From contig NZ_FNIN01000001.1 of NCBI RefSeq assembly GCF_900104045.1, positions 124,001-188,000 of the forward strand: a DNA stretch of 64,000 bases. The letters run 5' to 3'. Position numbers and translations under genes: made by a program. Source of the DNA: Desulfonauticus submarinus. Its GTDB lineage: Bacteria; Desulfobacterota; Desulfovibrionia; Desulfovibrionales; Desulfonatronovibrionaceae. This document shows positions 51,243-60,383 of this stretch, piece after piece. A model generated the notes under the pieces. The model did not search any database, had not been told where the DNA came from, and saw only the letters and a list, made by a program, of their open reading frames with translations. How positions within the stretch are numbered: the first letter of the stretch is position 1; the number at the start of each line of letters is the position of its first letter.

Positions 51243-53606
51243 GTGGCATATTTAAAGGATAAAAAATATTCTTTTATCTCCAGGGCTCTGGAAAAAGATA
51301 CTTTTGGTGTGGTGGAGTTTAAAGGTGAAGAAGGGTTAAGTAAGATTTACCGGTTTGAGATAACTTTGATTACAGATAGGTTAGATATTGATTTAAGTAG
51401 TGTTGTGCAGCATAGAGGAAAATTTATTATTCATAGAGATGGTGGAGATGATGTTAGTTTTAATGGTATTATATCCAATTTTGAGCAACTGCAAAAGATT
51501 AATGAATATGTGTTTTATAGAGCCATTTTAGTCCCTAAATTATGGTATTTAACTCTTACTCATCACAATCAAGTGTTTCTTAATAAAAATGTGCAAGAGA
51601 TTTTGAAATTGGTATTAGAGGATGCTGGGCTTACAGAAGTAGACTATGAATTTCGCTTACAAGAAGAGTATAAACCTTTGGAGTATGTTTGTCAGTATGG
51701 AGAAAGCCATTTTGATTTTATCAGTAGATGGTGTGAACGAGAAGGTATATATTATTTTTTTGAACAAGGAGATGAAAAAGAAAAGGTAATATTTACAGAT
51801 ACTTTTATATCACATACTGAAAATCCCAAAGGGAAGAGAGTAATATATTCACCTCCATCAGGACTTGGAGCAGGACATAGAAATGAAATAGTGCAAGGGT
51901 TTATATGTAGATATAATACATTGCCTAAAAAAGTTTTATTAAGAGATTATAATTATAGAAAGCCTTCGTTAGAAGTTGTAGGAAGTGCAGAAATAGATCC
52001 AAAAGGTATAGGAGACGTATATTATTATGGAGATCACTTTAGAACTCCACAAGAAGGAAATCGTCTTGCTCAGATAAGAGCAGAAGAGCTTTTGTGCAGA
52101 AGAGAGGAATTTATAGGAGATAGTACGGTTCCTTATTTACAACCTGGTTATATTTTTGAGCTAGAAAATCATTATCGTAAAAATTTTAATCAGCGTTATC
52201 TTACCATTGAACTAAGCCATGAAGGTAGCCAAACAGGTTATTTGGTAAGTGGGATTCAAGATGATCTCTCAGATCGTGAAAAACAGGTATTTTATAGGAA
52301 TAATTTTACAGCAATTCCTGCAAATGTACAATTTCGTCCTAAGAGAATGACAAAAAATCCCAAAATAGTTGGCACGTTAAATGCCAGAATAGATGCATCT
52401 GGGAGTGGCAAATATGCAGAGCTAGATGAAGAAGGTAGATATAAAGTGATATTGCCTTTTGATATATCGGGCAGAAAAGATGGTAAGGCCTCAGCATGGA
52501 TAAGGATGTTGCAACCTTATGCAGGAAATAACCATGGCATGCATTTTCCTTTACATAAGGGCACAGAGGTTCTTTTAACCTTTATAGATGGCAATCCAGA
52601 TCGCCCAGTAATCGCAGGAGCTGTGCCCAATCCTGAGACCCCTTCTCTTGTAACAGCAGAGAATCAAACTACTTGTCAAATTACCACTGGCGGGGGCAAT
52701 ACAATTCATATGGAGGATCAAGAAGGAAAACAAAGGATATTATTTCACAGCCCTACTGCTAATACTTCTATTAGGCTTGGAGCTTCTGGAAATCCATTTA
52801 AGGATTTGGAAAATAATGTTATAAAACAATATAAAGCAGTTGAAGGGGTTTTAAAAAATAGTGGTGGAGATGGAGATGATGACAAGGATAAAGATTATGA
52901 AGATGTCTGGGGTAAAGTGCTGGCAGAAAGAGATGGACTTAAAATAGATACTGGCGCAAGTTTAGAGATGAGGGTCGGCGGAGTAAAAGCAGAAGTAGTA
53001 GGAGGATCAGATACATCAATAGTTATTGGAAATTCTAATGATGTATTGTTAGGTGGAAAGGTAGATATTCATGTTCCTGAAAAATGGATTTATGAAAAAA
53101 GTAAGGTAGAGAGTACGGTTAAAGAAGTGAAGTTAAAAATAAAAAAAGTTACACAAATTCAAAATAATATAAATATGATACAAAACAAAATAAATATTAT
53201 TCAGGAAAAAAAAGAAATAAATGAAAAATCTATTAGCAATATTGGTACTGAAACAAAAATAGCTAAGGCCAAAGAAGAAATTGTTAAAGAAATGTATAGT
53301 ATGTTTGATGTTCTTTCTAAAAAAATAAAGGAAGAAATAAAACGTGTAGAAACTAGATTTAAGCAAGTAAAACAAGAAATTAATGAAATAGAAACAGAAA
53401 TTTCTGATACAAAGAAAAAAATATCAAAAGTTGAAAAAAATATATTTAAGTTTAGTGATCAAATTATAGACGGAGGTAAAAAGATTTCAGAAATAGGCAC
53501 TTATATTCAAAAAACAGAAAAGATAGATATAAATAAAGCTGGAAATATGATAGCACAAGCAGGTCAAATAATAGCAAAGGCTAGTAGCTCTATATTTTTA
53601 AATTAA
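51243..53606 (+). CDS. vgrG: T6SS spike VgrG (TssI), copy 2, with C-terminal coiled coil
   Basis: 787 residues from a GTG at 51243, six bases after AAGGAGGT. The gp27-like and OB-fold domains are clear (GRYKVILPFDISG, DGNPDRPVIAGAVPNPE). A beta stalk (TGASLEMRVGGVKAEVVGG, IVIGNSNDVLLGGKVDIHV) comes next, then about 155 residues of Lys/Glu/Ile-rich coiled coil (IQNNINMIQNKINIIQEKK, KEEIKRVETRFKQVKQEINE). The N-terminal sequence is clearly a different lineage from VgrG 1 and 3. It sits between the two giant DUF2169-PPR genes and is probably the partner of one of them. Confidence 0.94.
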   Translation: MAYLKDKKYSFISRALEKDTFGVVEFKGEEGLSKIYRFEITLITDRLDIDLSSVVQHRGKFIIHRDGGDDVSFNGIISNFEQLQKINEYVFYRAILVPKLWYLTLTHHNQVFLNKNVQEILKLVLEDAGLTEVDYEFRLQEEYKPLEYVCQYGESHFDFISRWCEREGIYYFFEQGDEKEKVIFTDTFISHTENPKGKRVIYSPPSGLGAGHRNEIVQGFICRYNTLPKKVLLRDYNYRKPSLEVVGSAEIDPKGIGDVYYYGDHFRTPQEGNRLAQIRAEELLCRREEFIGDSTVPYLQPGYIFELENHYRKNFNQRYLTIELSHEGSQTGYLVSGIQDDLSDREKQVFYRNNFTAIPANVQFRPKRMTKNPKIVGTLNARIDASGSGKYAELDEEGRYKVILPFDISGRKDGKASAWIRMLQPYAGNNHGMHFPLHKGTEVLLTFIDGNPDRPVIAGAVPNPETPSLVTAENQTTCQITTGGGNTIHMEDQEGKQRILFHSPTANTSIRLGASGNPFKDLENNVIKQYKAVEGVLKNSGGDGDDDKDKDYEDVWGKVLAERDGLKIDTGASLEMRVGGVKAEVVGGSDTSIVIGNSNDVLLGGKVDIHVPEKWIYEKSKVESTVKEVKLKIKKVTQIQNNINMIQNKINIIQEKKEINEKSISNIGTETKIAKAKEEIVKEMYSMFDVLSKKIKEEIKRVETRFKQVKQEINEIETEISDTKKKISKVEKNIFKFSDQIIDGGKKISEIGTYIQKTEKIDINKAGNMIAQAGQIIAKASSSIFLN

Positions 53607-53670
53607 CTCCTATAGGATTATGTATAAAGCGAGTAGATACTGTTTATACTATAATAAAGGGTGATTGGTT

Positions 53671-56600
53671 GTGAGAGTTATAAAAGATATTCATCATGGT
53701 TTACTTTTAAATCGATTTGAAATTGAGAATAAGTGTTATTTGGTTATAAGTATTCTTATCTTTTTTGACTTTGATAAGCCAAATTATCCTTTAAGTGAAC
53801 AAGAAATGTGGAAATTTGTTCAATCTTATTTGGGGAAAGAAGCTATTCTTGACTCTGGAATGCCCAAGATAAAAGGAGAAATAATCGTTTATGGTAGTTG
53901 TTTTCCTCCAGAAGGGACTGCTAAGGTATCAACAGTTGGCTTTGGTATAAAAGGAATTAGAAAAAAGTTGGCTGTATTTGGAGATCGTTTTTGGGAGAGA
54001 AAGGGTGGTATTAGTATTATTAGTGAGCCTAAGCCCTTTAAAGAAATGCCTATTACTTGGGACAGGGCTTTTGGTGGAAAAGAGTATAAAATGAATCCAT
54101 TAGGAAAGGGTATAGATCCTGTTATTCTTCCTAATGGTAGAGAGATAGTTCCTTTACCTAATTTAGAAGACCCTGATCATTTAATAGGATCGCCAGCAGA
54201 TAGACCAAATCCTATTTGCTTTGCCCCCATTGATATGATGTGGCCTCAGCGTTTTAAAAAGCAAGGGACTTATGATAAAAAATGGCTTAGAGAAAGATGG
54301 CCCTTTTATCCTGAGGACATGGACTGGAGTTTTTTTAATTGTGCATCGGAGGATCAACAAAGGGATGGTTTTTTTAGAGGGGGAGAGGAGTTTTTTATTG
54401 AGAACATGCATCCTGAGAGGCCCAAAATAGTCTCCCAAATTCCTGCTCTTAGACAGAAATGTTTTGTTAATAAACTTAAAGACTTAGATAATCCAGAAGG
54501 AGAGACTTTATTTCAAGAAGTAGAAACCAAAATAGATACCCTTATTTTATTTCCTCATGCGTTAAAAGGTATTGCTCTTTGGAGAGGCACTGTAGAAGTG
54601 TTAGATGATGAGGCGCTTGATGTGCTTCATATATTTGTTGCTACAGAGAATTTATTGGATAATGCTAAGGATATAGATTATTATTATAAAATTTTTCAAA
54701 AAAAGCGAAAAGGAGAAATAGATGATCTTCCTGAGGTTCAGGAAGCAGAAGTCATGCTTAAAAAAGCTGAAAAGGAATTGGAAATAGCCAAAAAAGAGCT
54801 AAAAGAACTGCCTAAAAAAATAAATGATTCAATTTTAAGAGGGCTTGGAGAAAGGCCAAAGCAATCTTTTACTCCTAATGAAATAATAAAATCAGCTTTA
54901 GAAAACATAGAAAACTCAGAGCAATTTTTTGGAAAGACAGAGTTGGACTTGCAAGGACTTAGAGAGGAATTTGGGCATATAGTTAAGATTGAATCAATAA
55001 ATATGAAAAATACTATGCAAGAAAATATAGGAAAAATTAAAGAAACGGTAAAAACTTTTGGACAAGAACTTAATGCTATAAATAAAAATGTGCAAGCCTC
55101 AAAAGAGGAAATTAAGTCAAAATTTGAAGCTGGTTTAAAAGGAGGAATAAAAGATAAGATAGTTGAAATAAAGGATTTTTTAGATTTTCTTGATAAAAAA
55201 GAAGATCCGTGGCTTTTATCAGGAATGGAGTTTTTACAAGAATGTCGTCTTCAGCTTCTTAAAGATAAAGAAAAGATGGAGATTCTGACTAAAATAGGTT
55301 TTTCTGACTATACTGTAAAGTGGGCATGGTTGGGTTTTAATCAAAAAGACCGACAATATAAGGGTAGTTTATGGGGGCTTGACCAAGAGGAGATTTTTAT
55401 ACCTAAAGGTTTGGTCATACCTTATTTTGAAAAGGACACTCTTAAAAAACTTGTTATAAGGCCAGATATAATACCAGATAATTCAAAAGATGTTTTAGTC
55501 CCTGGTTCTAAAGAAAAAAATTATCTGCTTTCAACTGCAGTAGTAGAAGGCATTGTAGTTGTGGTAAAGGAAGAATTTGAAGCATTGCTTTTACATCAGG
55601 AAATTTGGGATATAGCTTTGGTGGTTGTTATTAGTAATCCTAAAGAAGAGGTGGATAAAAATACTGAGTCTTTGCTTCAACAGGCGTCTTGTATTTTGAT
55701 CCCTGAATATTCAGTAGACTATATTCAGGCATGTAAAGAAAAATTTTCACAATTAGATTCTATTGTAATGCCAGACAAAATTAATAATATTATTTTAATG
55801 AAATCTAAAAATATAGACCTTCGGAAATGGTTTTTGAGCGTGATAAGACCAGATATAAAGAAAGAACTTATTGATTTAGCCAAAGCAGAGAATATTAATC
55901 TTGAAGAAGAATTTTTATTTAGCTTTGATTTAGTATCTAAAAGAGTTAACAATGTTATAAAAAAAGATACAAATACAGAAAAAATTGAAGAATTAAAAAA
56001 TTTAAAAAATGAAATAATTGCTAATATAAAAGATAAACTTAGAAAAATTGGCGTGTCTGATAAAACTTTAGAAGATATTACTAAAGACTCAGAAGAAAGT
56101 AAAAAATCCTCAGAAGAGTTTATTTTTTCTGCTAGAGAAAAATTAAGTCATATTATCAAAAAAACTAAAATGAAATTAGAATCTTCAGGTTTTTTAACAG
56201 AAAATTCTAAAAAAATTCTAGAAGAAATAGAAAATACTCATTTAAATGCATTACAAAATGCACAGGTAAAACTACAAGACGCAAAGCAAAAAATTCAAAA
56301 TACTGAAGAGTTATTTTCTAAAACAGATTATAAACCTAATTGGGCTAAGGAATTGATAGCAGATAATATAAAGTTAAAAGAATATTATGAAAAACTCACT
56401 AGAGAAAAAGTCATTGAACTTTATAATAAAGGTGAAAGCTTTGCAGGAAAAGACATTTCTGGTGTAGATTTATCTAGACTTCATTTAGATGGTGCAGATT
56501 TTAGTTCATCTTTGCTTGAAGGTACAATTTTTAAAGAATCATCTCTTAATAATGCAAATTTTAGTAAAGCAATCGCTAGTAATACAGATTTTTCAAATGC

Positions 56601-57390
56601 ATCTTTGGAAAATGCCAATTTGGAAAAAGGTATTTTTGATAATGCAAAATTTATAAATGCTAATCTTAGAGGAGCTAATCTTAGAGAGGTGTTTGCAGAA
56701 AAAGCAGATTTTGAAGGAGCAGATATTTCTAAGGCAGATCTTCAAGGAATATCTTTTATTGAGGCAAAATTAAAAGGGATTAAGGGAAAAGAGATTAAAG
56801 CTGATGGTGGAGTATTTTTGCAAGTTGAGGCCTCAAAAGGAATATTTACTGGTGCTGATTTTAAAAAAGCTTTATTTTCTAAGGCATCATTAGAAGAAAG
56901 TGATTTTTCTGAAAGTAAAGTTTGCTCTACTATATTTACAGAGGTAAAGGCAAATAAGACAAAGTTTATTAAAGCAGACCTTTATAATAGTAGAATTATT
57001 AATAAATCTGATTTTTCAGAATCAGATTTTGTGGGAGCAAAGGCAAATAGATCTTGTTGGATGAAGTCAAAGTTATCTGATTCTGATTTTAAAGGTAGTT
57101 TGCTTGATCAAACATTGGTTCAGGAGTGTGATGTTTCTAGAAGTTCTTTGAGAGGTGTATGCGCTAAGAAAGCTCGTTTTGAAAGGTCTGATTTTTCAAA
57201 ATCAGATATGGAGGGAATAAATCTCTTTCAAGGTTCGCTTCGGAAAGCAAGACTTAATAATACAAATTTAAAAAAGGCAAACCTTTATGGAGTAGAATTT
57301 TATAAAACAAAGGTAAAAAATATAAATTTAGAAAATACAAACCTTAAAAAAACAAAACTTGAAGGAAGAGAGCAGACTATCCATGACTAG
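53671..57390 (+). CDS. DUF2169 - degenerate primase/Toprim-like - pentapeptide-repeat fusion protein 2
   Basis: 1,239 residues from the GTG at 53671, nine bases after AAGGG; the TTG at 53665 is too close to that site. Architecture and spacing are the same as in the protein at 47439. DUF2169 covers about 1-320 (SGMPKIKGEIIVYGSCFPPEG, PITWDRAFGGKEYKMNPLGKG). The primase/Toprim-like region spans about 510-720 (LTKIGFSDYTVKWAWLGF, SLWGLDQEEIFIPKGLVIPYF, VLVPGS, EEFEALLLHQEIWD, NIDLRKWF). The catalytic Glu position is Lys and DxD is lost. A coiled coil (750-895) and a pentapeptide beta-helix (about 915-1,235, GADFSSSLLEGTIF, NANLRGANL) complete it. The linker regions have diverged more than the end domains. 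The next gene starts inside its last codons. Confidence 0.75.
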   Translation: MRVIKDIHHGLLLNRFEIENKCYLVISILIFFDFDKPNYPLSEQEMWKFVQSYLGKEAILDSGMPKIKGEIIVYGSCFPPEGTAKVSTVGFGIKGIRKKLAVFGDRFWERKGGISIISEPKPFKEMPITWDRAFGGKEYKMNPLGKGIDPVILPNGREIVPLPNLEDPDHLIGSPADRPNPICFAPIDMMWPQRFKKQGTYDKKWLRERWPFYPEDMDWSFFNCASEDQQRDGFFRGGEEFFIENMHPERPKIVSQIPALRQKCFVNKLKDLDNPEGETLFQEVETKIDTLILFPHALKGIALWRGTVEVLDDEALDVLHIFVATENLLDNAKDIDYYYKIFQKKRKGEIDDLPEVQEAEVMLKKAEKELEIAKKELKELPKKINDSILRGLGERPKQSFTPNEIIKSALENIENSEQFFGKTELDLQGLREEFGHIVKIESINMKNTMQENIGKIKETVKTFGQELNAINKNVQASKEEIKSKFEAGLKGGIKDKIVEIKDFLDFLDKKEDPWLLSGMEFLQECRLQLLKDKEKMEILTKIGFSDYTVKWAWLGFNQKDRQYKGSLWGLDQEEIFIPKGLVIPYFEKDTLKKLVIRPDIIPDNSKDVLVPGSKEKNYLLSTAVVEGIVVVVKEEFEALLLHQEIWDIALVVVISNPKEEVDKNTESLLQQASCILIPEYSVDYIQACKEKFSQLDSIVMPDKINNIILMKSKNIDLRKWFLSVIRPDIKKELIDLAKAENINLEEEFLFSFDLVSKRVNNVIKKDTNTEKIEELKNLKNEIIANIKDKLRKIGVSDKTLEDITKDSEESKKSSEEFIFSAREKLSHIIKKTKMKLESSGFLTENSKKILEEIENTHLNALQNAQVKLQDAKQKIQNTEELFSKTDYKPNWAKELIADNIKLKEYYEKLTREKVIELYNKGESFAGKDISGVDLSRLHLDGADFSSSLLEGTIFKESSLNNANFSKAIASNTDFSNASLENANLEKGIFDNAKFINANLRGANLREVFAEKADFEGADISKADLQGISFIEAKLKGIKGKEIKADGGVFLQVEASKGIFTGADFKKALFSKASLEESDFSESKVCSTIFTEVKANKTKFIKADLYNSRIINKSDFSESDFVGAKANRSCWMKSKLSDSDFKGSLLDQTLVQECDVSRSSLRGVCAKKARFERSDFSKSDMEGINLFQGSLRKARLNNTNLKKANLYGVEFYKTKVKNINLENTNLKKTKLEGREQTIHD

Positions 57391-58450
57391 AGAAGAACTT
57401 CTTGAAGCTATAAAAAGAGATGAGACTATAGAAAATCAAGATTTACGAGGTATGGATTTACGAGGTCTTGATTTTACTGGGGTTAGATTTGAGAATGTGG
57501 ATTTTAGTGGTGCTGATTTAAGAGATTGTAAGATCAAGAAGACTGGTTTTAATGGATGTAAATTTCAGGATACTATAATGGAAGGAGCTGATCTTACTGA
57601 AGTGATTTGGATAGAGATAGATTTAAGTGGAGTTAAGTTGAATAATGCAGTACTTAGTGAAGCTGTATTGATTGAGGTAAAACTTAAAGGAGCTGAATTA
57701 AGATTTGGAAATTTGAAGAATATAATTATAAATGATTCAGATTTGGAAGGGATAGATTTAGAAAATAGTAATCTTTCCAGAGCAGTATTAACTAGGGTTA
57801 ATTTAAAGGGTGCTAATTTAAGTGGAACTGATCTTTCTCACACTATTTTTACTCAGGTTGATTTTCAAAATACTGTACTTAGAGGGGCTAAAATATTTAA
57901 AACTTTTATGCGAGATTCTTTTTTGCAAGGACAAGACTTTAGTGGATGTAAGTTTATAATGGCTCAAGTAGGTGGTTCTGATTTAAAAGGTTGTAACTTT
58001 AAAAAGGCTGATATTTCTCAATCGAATTTTTTAAATGCTAATTTGGAAGAGGTAAACTTTGAAAATACCACAGCTAGGCGAACTGTGTTTATGGGAGCAA
58101 AGTTAGAGCGAGCAATATTTAGAAAGGCTGATCTTTTTCAGGCATGTTTTGATGAAGGAGTAGTTACTCTAGTTGATTTTTCTGATGCTAATTTAGAGCA
58201 ATCAAGATTTGTTTGTGCTAAATGTGTTTCTACTTCTTTTAAAGGTGCTAATTGTTCCTATGTGGATTTTTCATATGCTAATTTAAAGTCTGCAGATTTA
58301 TCGTTTGCCAATCTTTATTGGGCTAAGATGCATAAAACAGAAGTGGATGGAGTGGTTTGGGATAAATCCATAGGACGTTCATCTATAAGGTGGACAGATA
58401 AGGATTTGGCAGAAGCAGAAAATTGGAAATCAAGTTTAAATATAGATTAA
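57383..58450 (+). CDS. Free pentapeptide-repeat protein 2 (T6SS spike cassette)
   Basis: 355 residues. The ATG at 57383 overlaps the previous stop by eight bases and gives MTREELLEAIKRDETIEN, aligned with the start of the first free PPR protein; a frame opening at 57359 is not needed. Nearly all of the chain is pentapeptide repeats (GADLRDCKI, GANLSGTDLSHTIF, DANLEQSRFVCA). A C-cap (WTDKDLAEAENWK) closes it. Translational overlap with the DUF2169-PPR gene implies related function, perhaps stacking on or competing with the fused PPR domain. Function unknown. Confidence 0.85.
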   Translation: MTREELLEAIKRDETIENQDLRGMDLRGLDFTGVRFENVDFSGADLRDCKIKKTGFNGCKFQDTIMEGADLTEVIWIEIDLSGVKLNNAVLSEAVLIEVKLKGAELRFGNLKNIIINDSDLEGIDLENSNLSRAVLTRVNLKGANLSGTDLSHTIFTQVDFQNTVLRGAKIFKTFMRDSFLQGQDFSGCKFIMAQVGGSDLKGCNFKKADISQSNFLNANLEEVNFENTTARRTVFMGAKLERAIFRKADLFQACFDEGVVTLVDFSDANLEQSRFVCAKCVSTSFKGANCSYVDFSYANLKSADLSFANLYWAKMHKTEVDGVVWDKSIGRSSIRWTDKDLAEAENWKSSLNID

Positions 58451-58490
58451 ATTCACTCCTAAAACAAACAAGCAATAAAAGGAGTTATTT

Positions 58491-59153
58491 ATGGAGAGTA
58501 TAGCAAAAATAATGGATAACACAGAATCAATATCAATGATGGAAGCAGGTAAGATAATAGAAGTAAAAGGAGAAATTTTTTCTGTAATTACTTCTTTTGG
58601 ATATTTTAAGGCTAAAAAAGCTGAAACTTGTCTTATTACTCCAATGAAAGGAGATAAGGTTTTATTGTATGCTGATGGCACAGAACCTGCTTATATTTTG
58701 GCTATACTTGAACGCAGTAAAGAATCGTTTTCTCCAAGAGAAGTTGCTTTTGAAGGTTCTGTTGAAATAGTTTCTAAAAAAGGGAATCTTAATATACGGT
58801 CTATGGAAAATATTAAAATTTTATCTTCAAATGAAGTTTTAATTAGTTCTGAAGATTTTAATCTCAGTGCTCGAAGAGGAAATTTTTTACTGAACCACTT
58901 TAAGTTTTTAGGTAATATATTTGAGGCAAAAGTGCAAAAAATAAAGGCAATGGCAGATAGCGTGGATTCAATATTTAAGAGAATGGTTCAAAGATTGAAA
59001 TCTTCTTATCGTTATATAACAGGGCATGAAGAGGTACAGGCAAAATCTATGAGAACTTTAGTTGATGAAGCAATGATAGTTCAAACAAAAAATACAATTC
59101 ATAGAGCTAAAGAGAATATTAAGATAGATGCCTCTCAGATTCACATGGGTTAA
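58491..59153 (+). CDS. DUF3540 protein 1 (T6SS spike-associated)
   Basis: 220 residues. The DUF3540 family lies next to DUF2169, DUF4150 and VgrG genes in T6SS loci. About residues 15-75 look like a small OB-type barrel (GKIIEVKGEIFSVITSFG, CLITPMKGDKVLLYADG). Then repetitive short strands follow (GSVEIVSKKGNLNIRSMENIKILS), resembling the OB-fold plus beta-helix stalk of VgrG but without the gp27 part. The end (MIVQTKNTIHRAKENIKIDASQIHMG) is again strand-rich. Likely a structural adaptor between VgrG and the PAAR-like protein encoded 16 bases downstream (inference). AAAAGGAG precedes the ATG. Confidence 0.78.
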   Translation: MESIAKIMDNTESISMMEAGKIIEVKGEIFSVITSFGYFKAKKAETCLITPMKGDKVLLYADGTEPAYILAILERSKESFSPREVAFEGSVEIVSKKGNLNIRSMENIKILSSNEVLISSEDFNLSARRGNFLLNHFKFLGNIFEAKVQKIKAMADSVDSIFKRMVQRLKSSYRYITGHEEVQAKSMRTLVDEAMIVQTKNTIHRAKENIKIDASQIHMG

Positions 59154-59169
59154 AAAAGGAGGTTTGTAG

Positions 59170-59577
59170 ATGTTTCTTTTGTCCACAGAGGGTGGGAAAA
59201 ATGTTGGCACTCCAGATGTATGCAACACTCCTGCTGCTGCAGGTGCACCTGTTCCAACTCCTTATGTAAATATTTCAGATTGTGCTACAAGCAATCCTTC
59301 CACAGTTGCTCAAAGTGTTTTTGCTTCAGGAATGCCTTCTGTAAATTTAAGCACAGAGATACCTCTTAGTAATGGTGATGAAGCAGGTACTCAAATGGGA
59401 GTGGTTTCAGGTGAAATTATGGGTCTTACTCGTTTTCAATCAGGAAGCACAAAAGTATTTATTGAGGGTTCTCCAGCTCAAAGATTAACGAGTTCTACTG
59501 GGCAAAACGGTAGTAATATGAATTGCTTAGGGACTACAGTTGCTCCAGGTCAGACTATTGTGATGATACTTAGTTAA
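59170..59577 (+). CDS. DUF4150 PAAR-like spike-tip protein 1
   Basis: 135 residues. PDVCNTPAAAGAPVPTPYVNI at the start, GDEAGTQMGVVSGEIMG in the middle and SPAQRLTSSTGQNG near the end are the DUF4150 pattern, a PAAR-like family that sharpens the VgrG tip. No C-terminal effector extension is present, unlike many DUF4150 effectors. Paired with the DUF3540 gene upstream; the pair is repeated at 59668-60788. Confidence 0.88.
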   Translation: MFLLSTEGGKNVGTPDVCNTPAAAGAPVPTPYVNISDCATSNPSTVAQSVFASGMPSVNLSTEIPLSNGDEAGTQMGVVSGEIMGLTRFQSGSTKVFIEGSPAQRLTSSTGQNGSNMNCLGTTVAPGQTIVMILS

Positions 59578-59667
59578 CTTTTACTTTGATAATCAACAAG
59601 ATGACTTTTTGCCCTCATTTAAGGAGTTTTTAGGTATTTATTTGCAAACCTATTTTTAGGAGGAGTA

Positions 59668-60324
59668 ATGGATAATCTGGCAAGAAATTTAGATATCTCT
59701 TATGTGGCTATGGAATATGGAAAGGTCGTTTCTCTTAAAGAAGAGGCTTATCTAGTTAGGACTGATTTTGGAGAAGTAGTGTCAGAAAAGGCAGTAAGTT
59801 GCTTGGTTCAGCCTCAGGAGGGAGATGTGGTTTTACTTACTGTAGGTAGTAAAGGTGAATCCTTTATTTTGTCTGTTTTAAAGAGAAAAAATGAAAAAAA
59901 ACAAAAAACAGAAATTGCTTTTAAAGGTAATGTGAGTTTTAATATAAAAGATGGAGAATTTTCTTTAGCTGCTGATAAAAACATTTCTTTAGCTACAAAT
60001 GAGAATATGATGTTGGCTTCAGATAAAATTTCAGTTCATGCCAATAAAGGAGAGGCATCTATAGAAAAGTTTTCCTTTATTGGAAATTTTTTTCATACCC
60101 AAGTGAAGCGATTTAAAATGGTAGCTATTTCTGTAGAGAATATATGTCGCAGATTTACCCAAAGAGTAAAAGATTCTTTTCGTTTTGTAGAAGATTTAGA
60201 TGAAGTCCAAACCGGCTCAGCTAGATACCTTGTGAAAGATACACTTACCATGCAATCTAAAGATGCAGTTCACATGGCAGAGGAGATTGTTACCATAAAT
60301 GCAGAACAGATTCATTTAGGATAA
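59668..60324 (+). CDS. DUF3540 protein 2 (T6SS spike-associated)
   Basis: 218 residues, paralogous to the protein at 58491 over its whole length (YGKVVSLKEEAYLVRTDFGEV, SCLVQPQEGDVVLLTVGS, FKGNVSFNIKDGEFSLAADKN, and the ending INAEQIHLG against IDASQIHMG). The OB-like barrel and beta-strand repeats are conserved, the middle helix region (HTQVKRFKMVAISVENICRRF) less so. AGGAGGAG precedes the ATG. Duplication as a unit with DUF4150 is evident. Confidence 0.78.
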   Translation: MDNLARNLDISYVAMEYGKVVSLKEEAYLVRTDFGEVVSEKAVSCLVQPQEGDVVLLTVGSKGESFILSVLKRKNEKKQKTEIAFKGNVSFNIKDGEFSLAADKNISLATNENMMLASDKISVHANKGEASIEKFSFIGNFFHTQVKRFKMVAISVENICRRFTQRVKDSFRFVEDLDEVQTGSARYLVKDTLTMQSKDAVHMAEEIVTINAEQIHLG

Positions 60325-60383
60325 TTGAAGAAATTACACAAAGTGTTTCCAAAGGATAAACCCGAAAAAAAGGAGAAAATATT

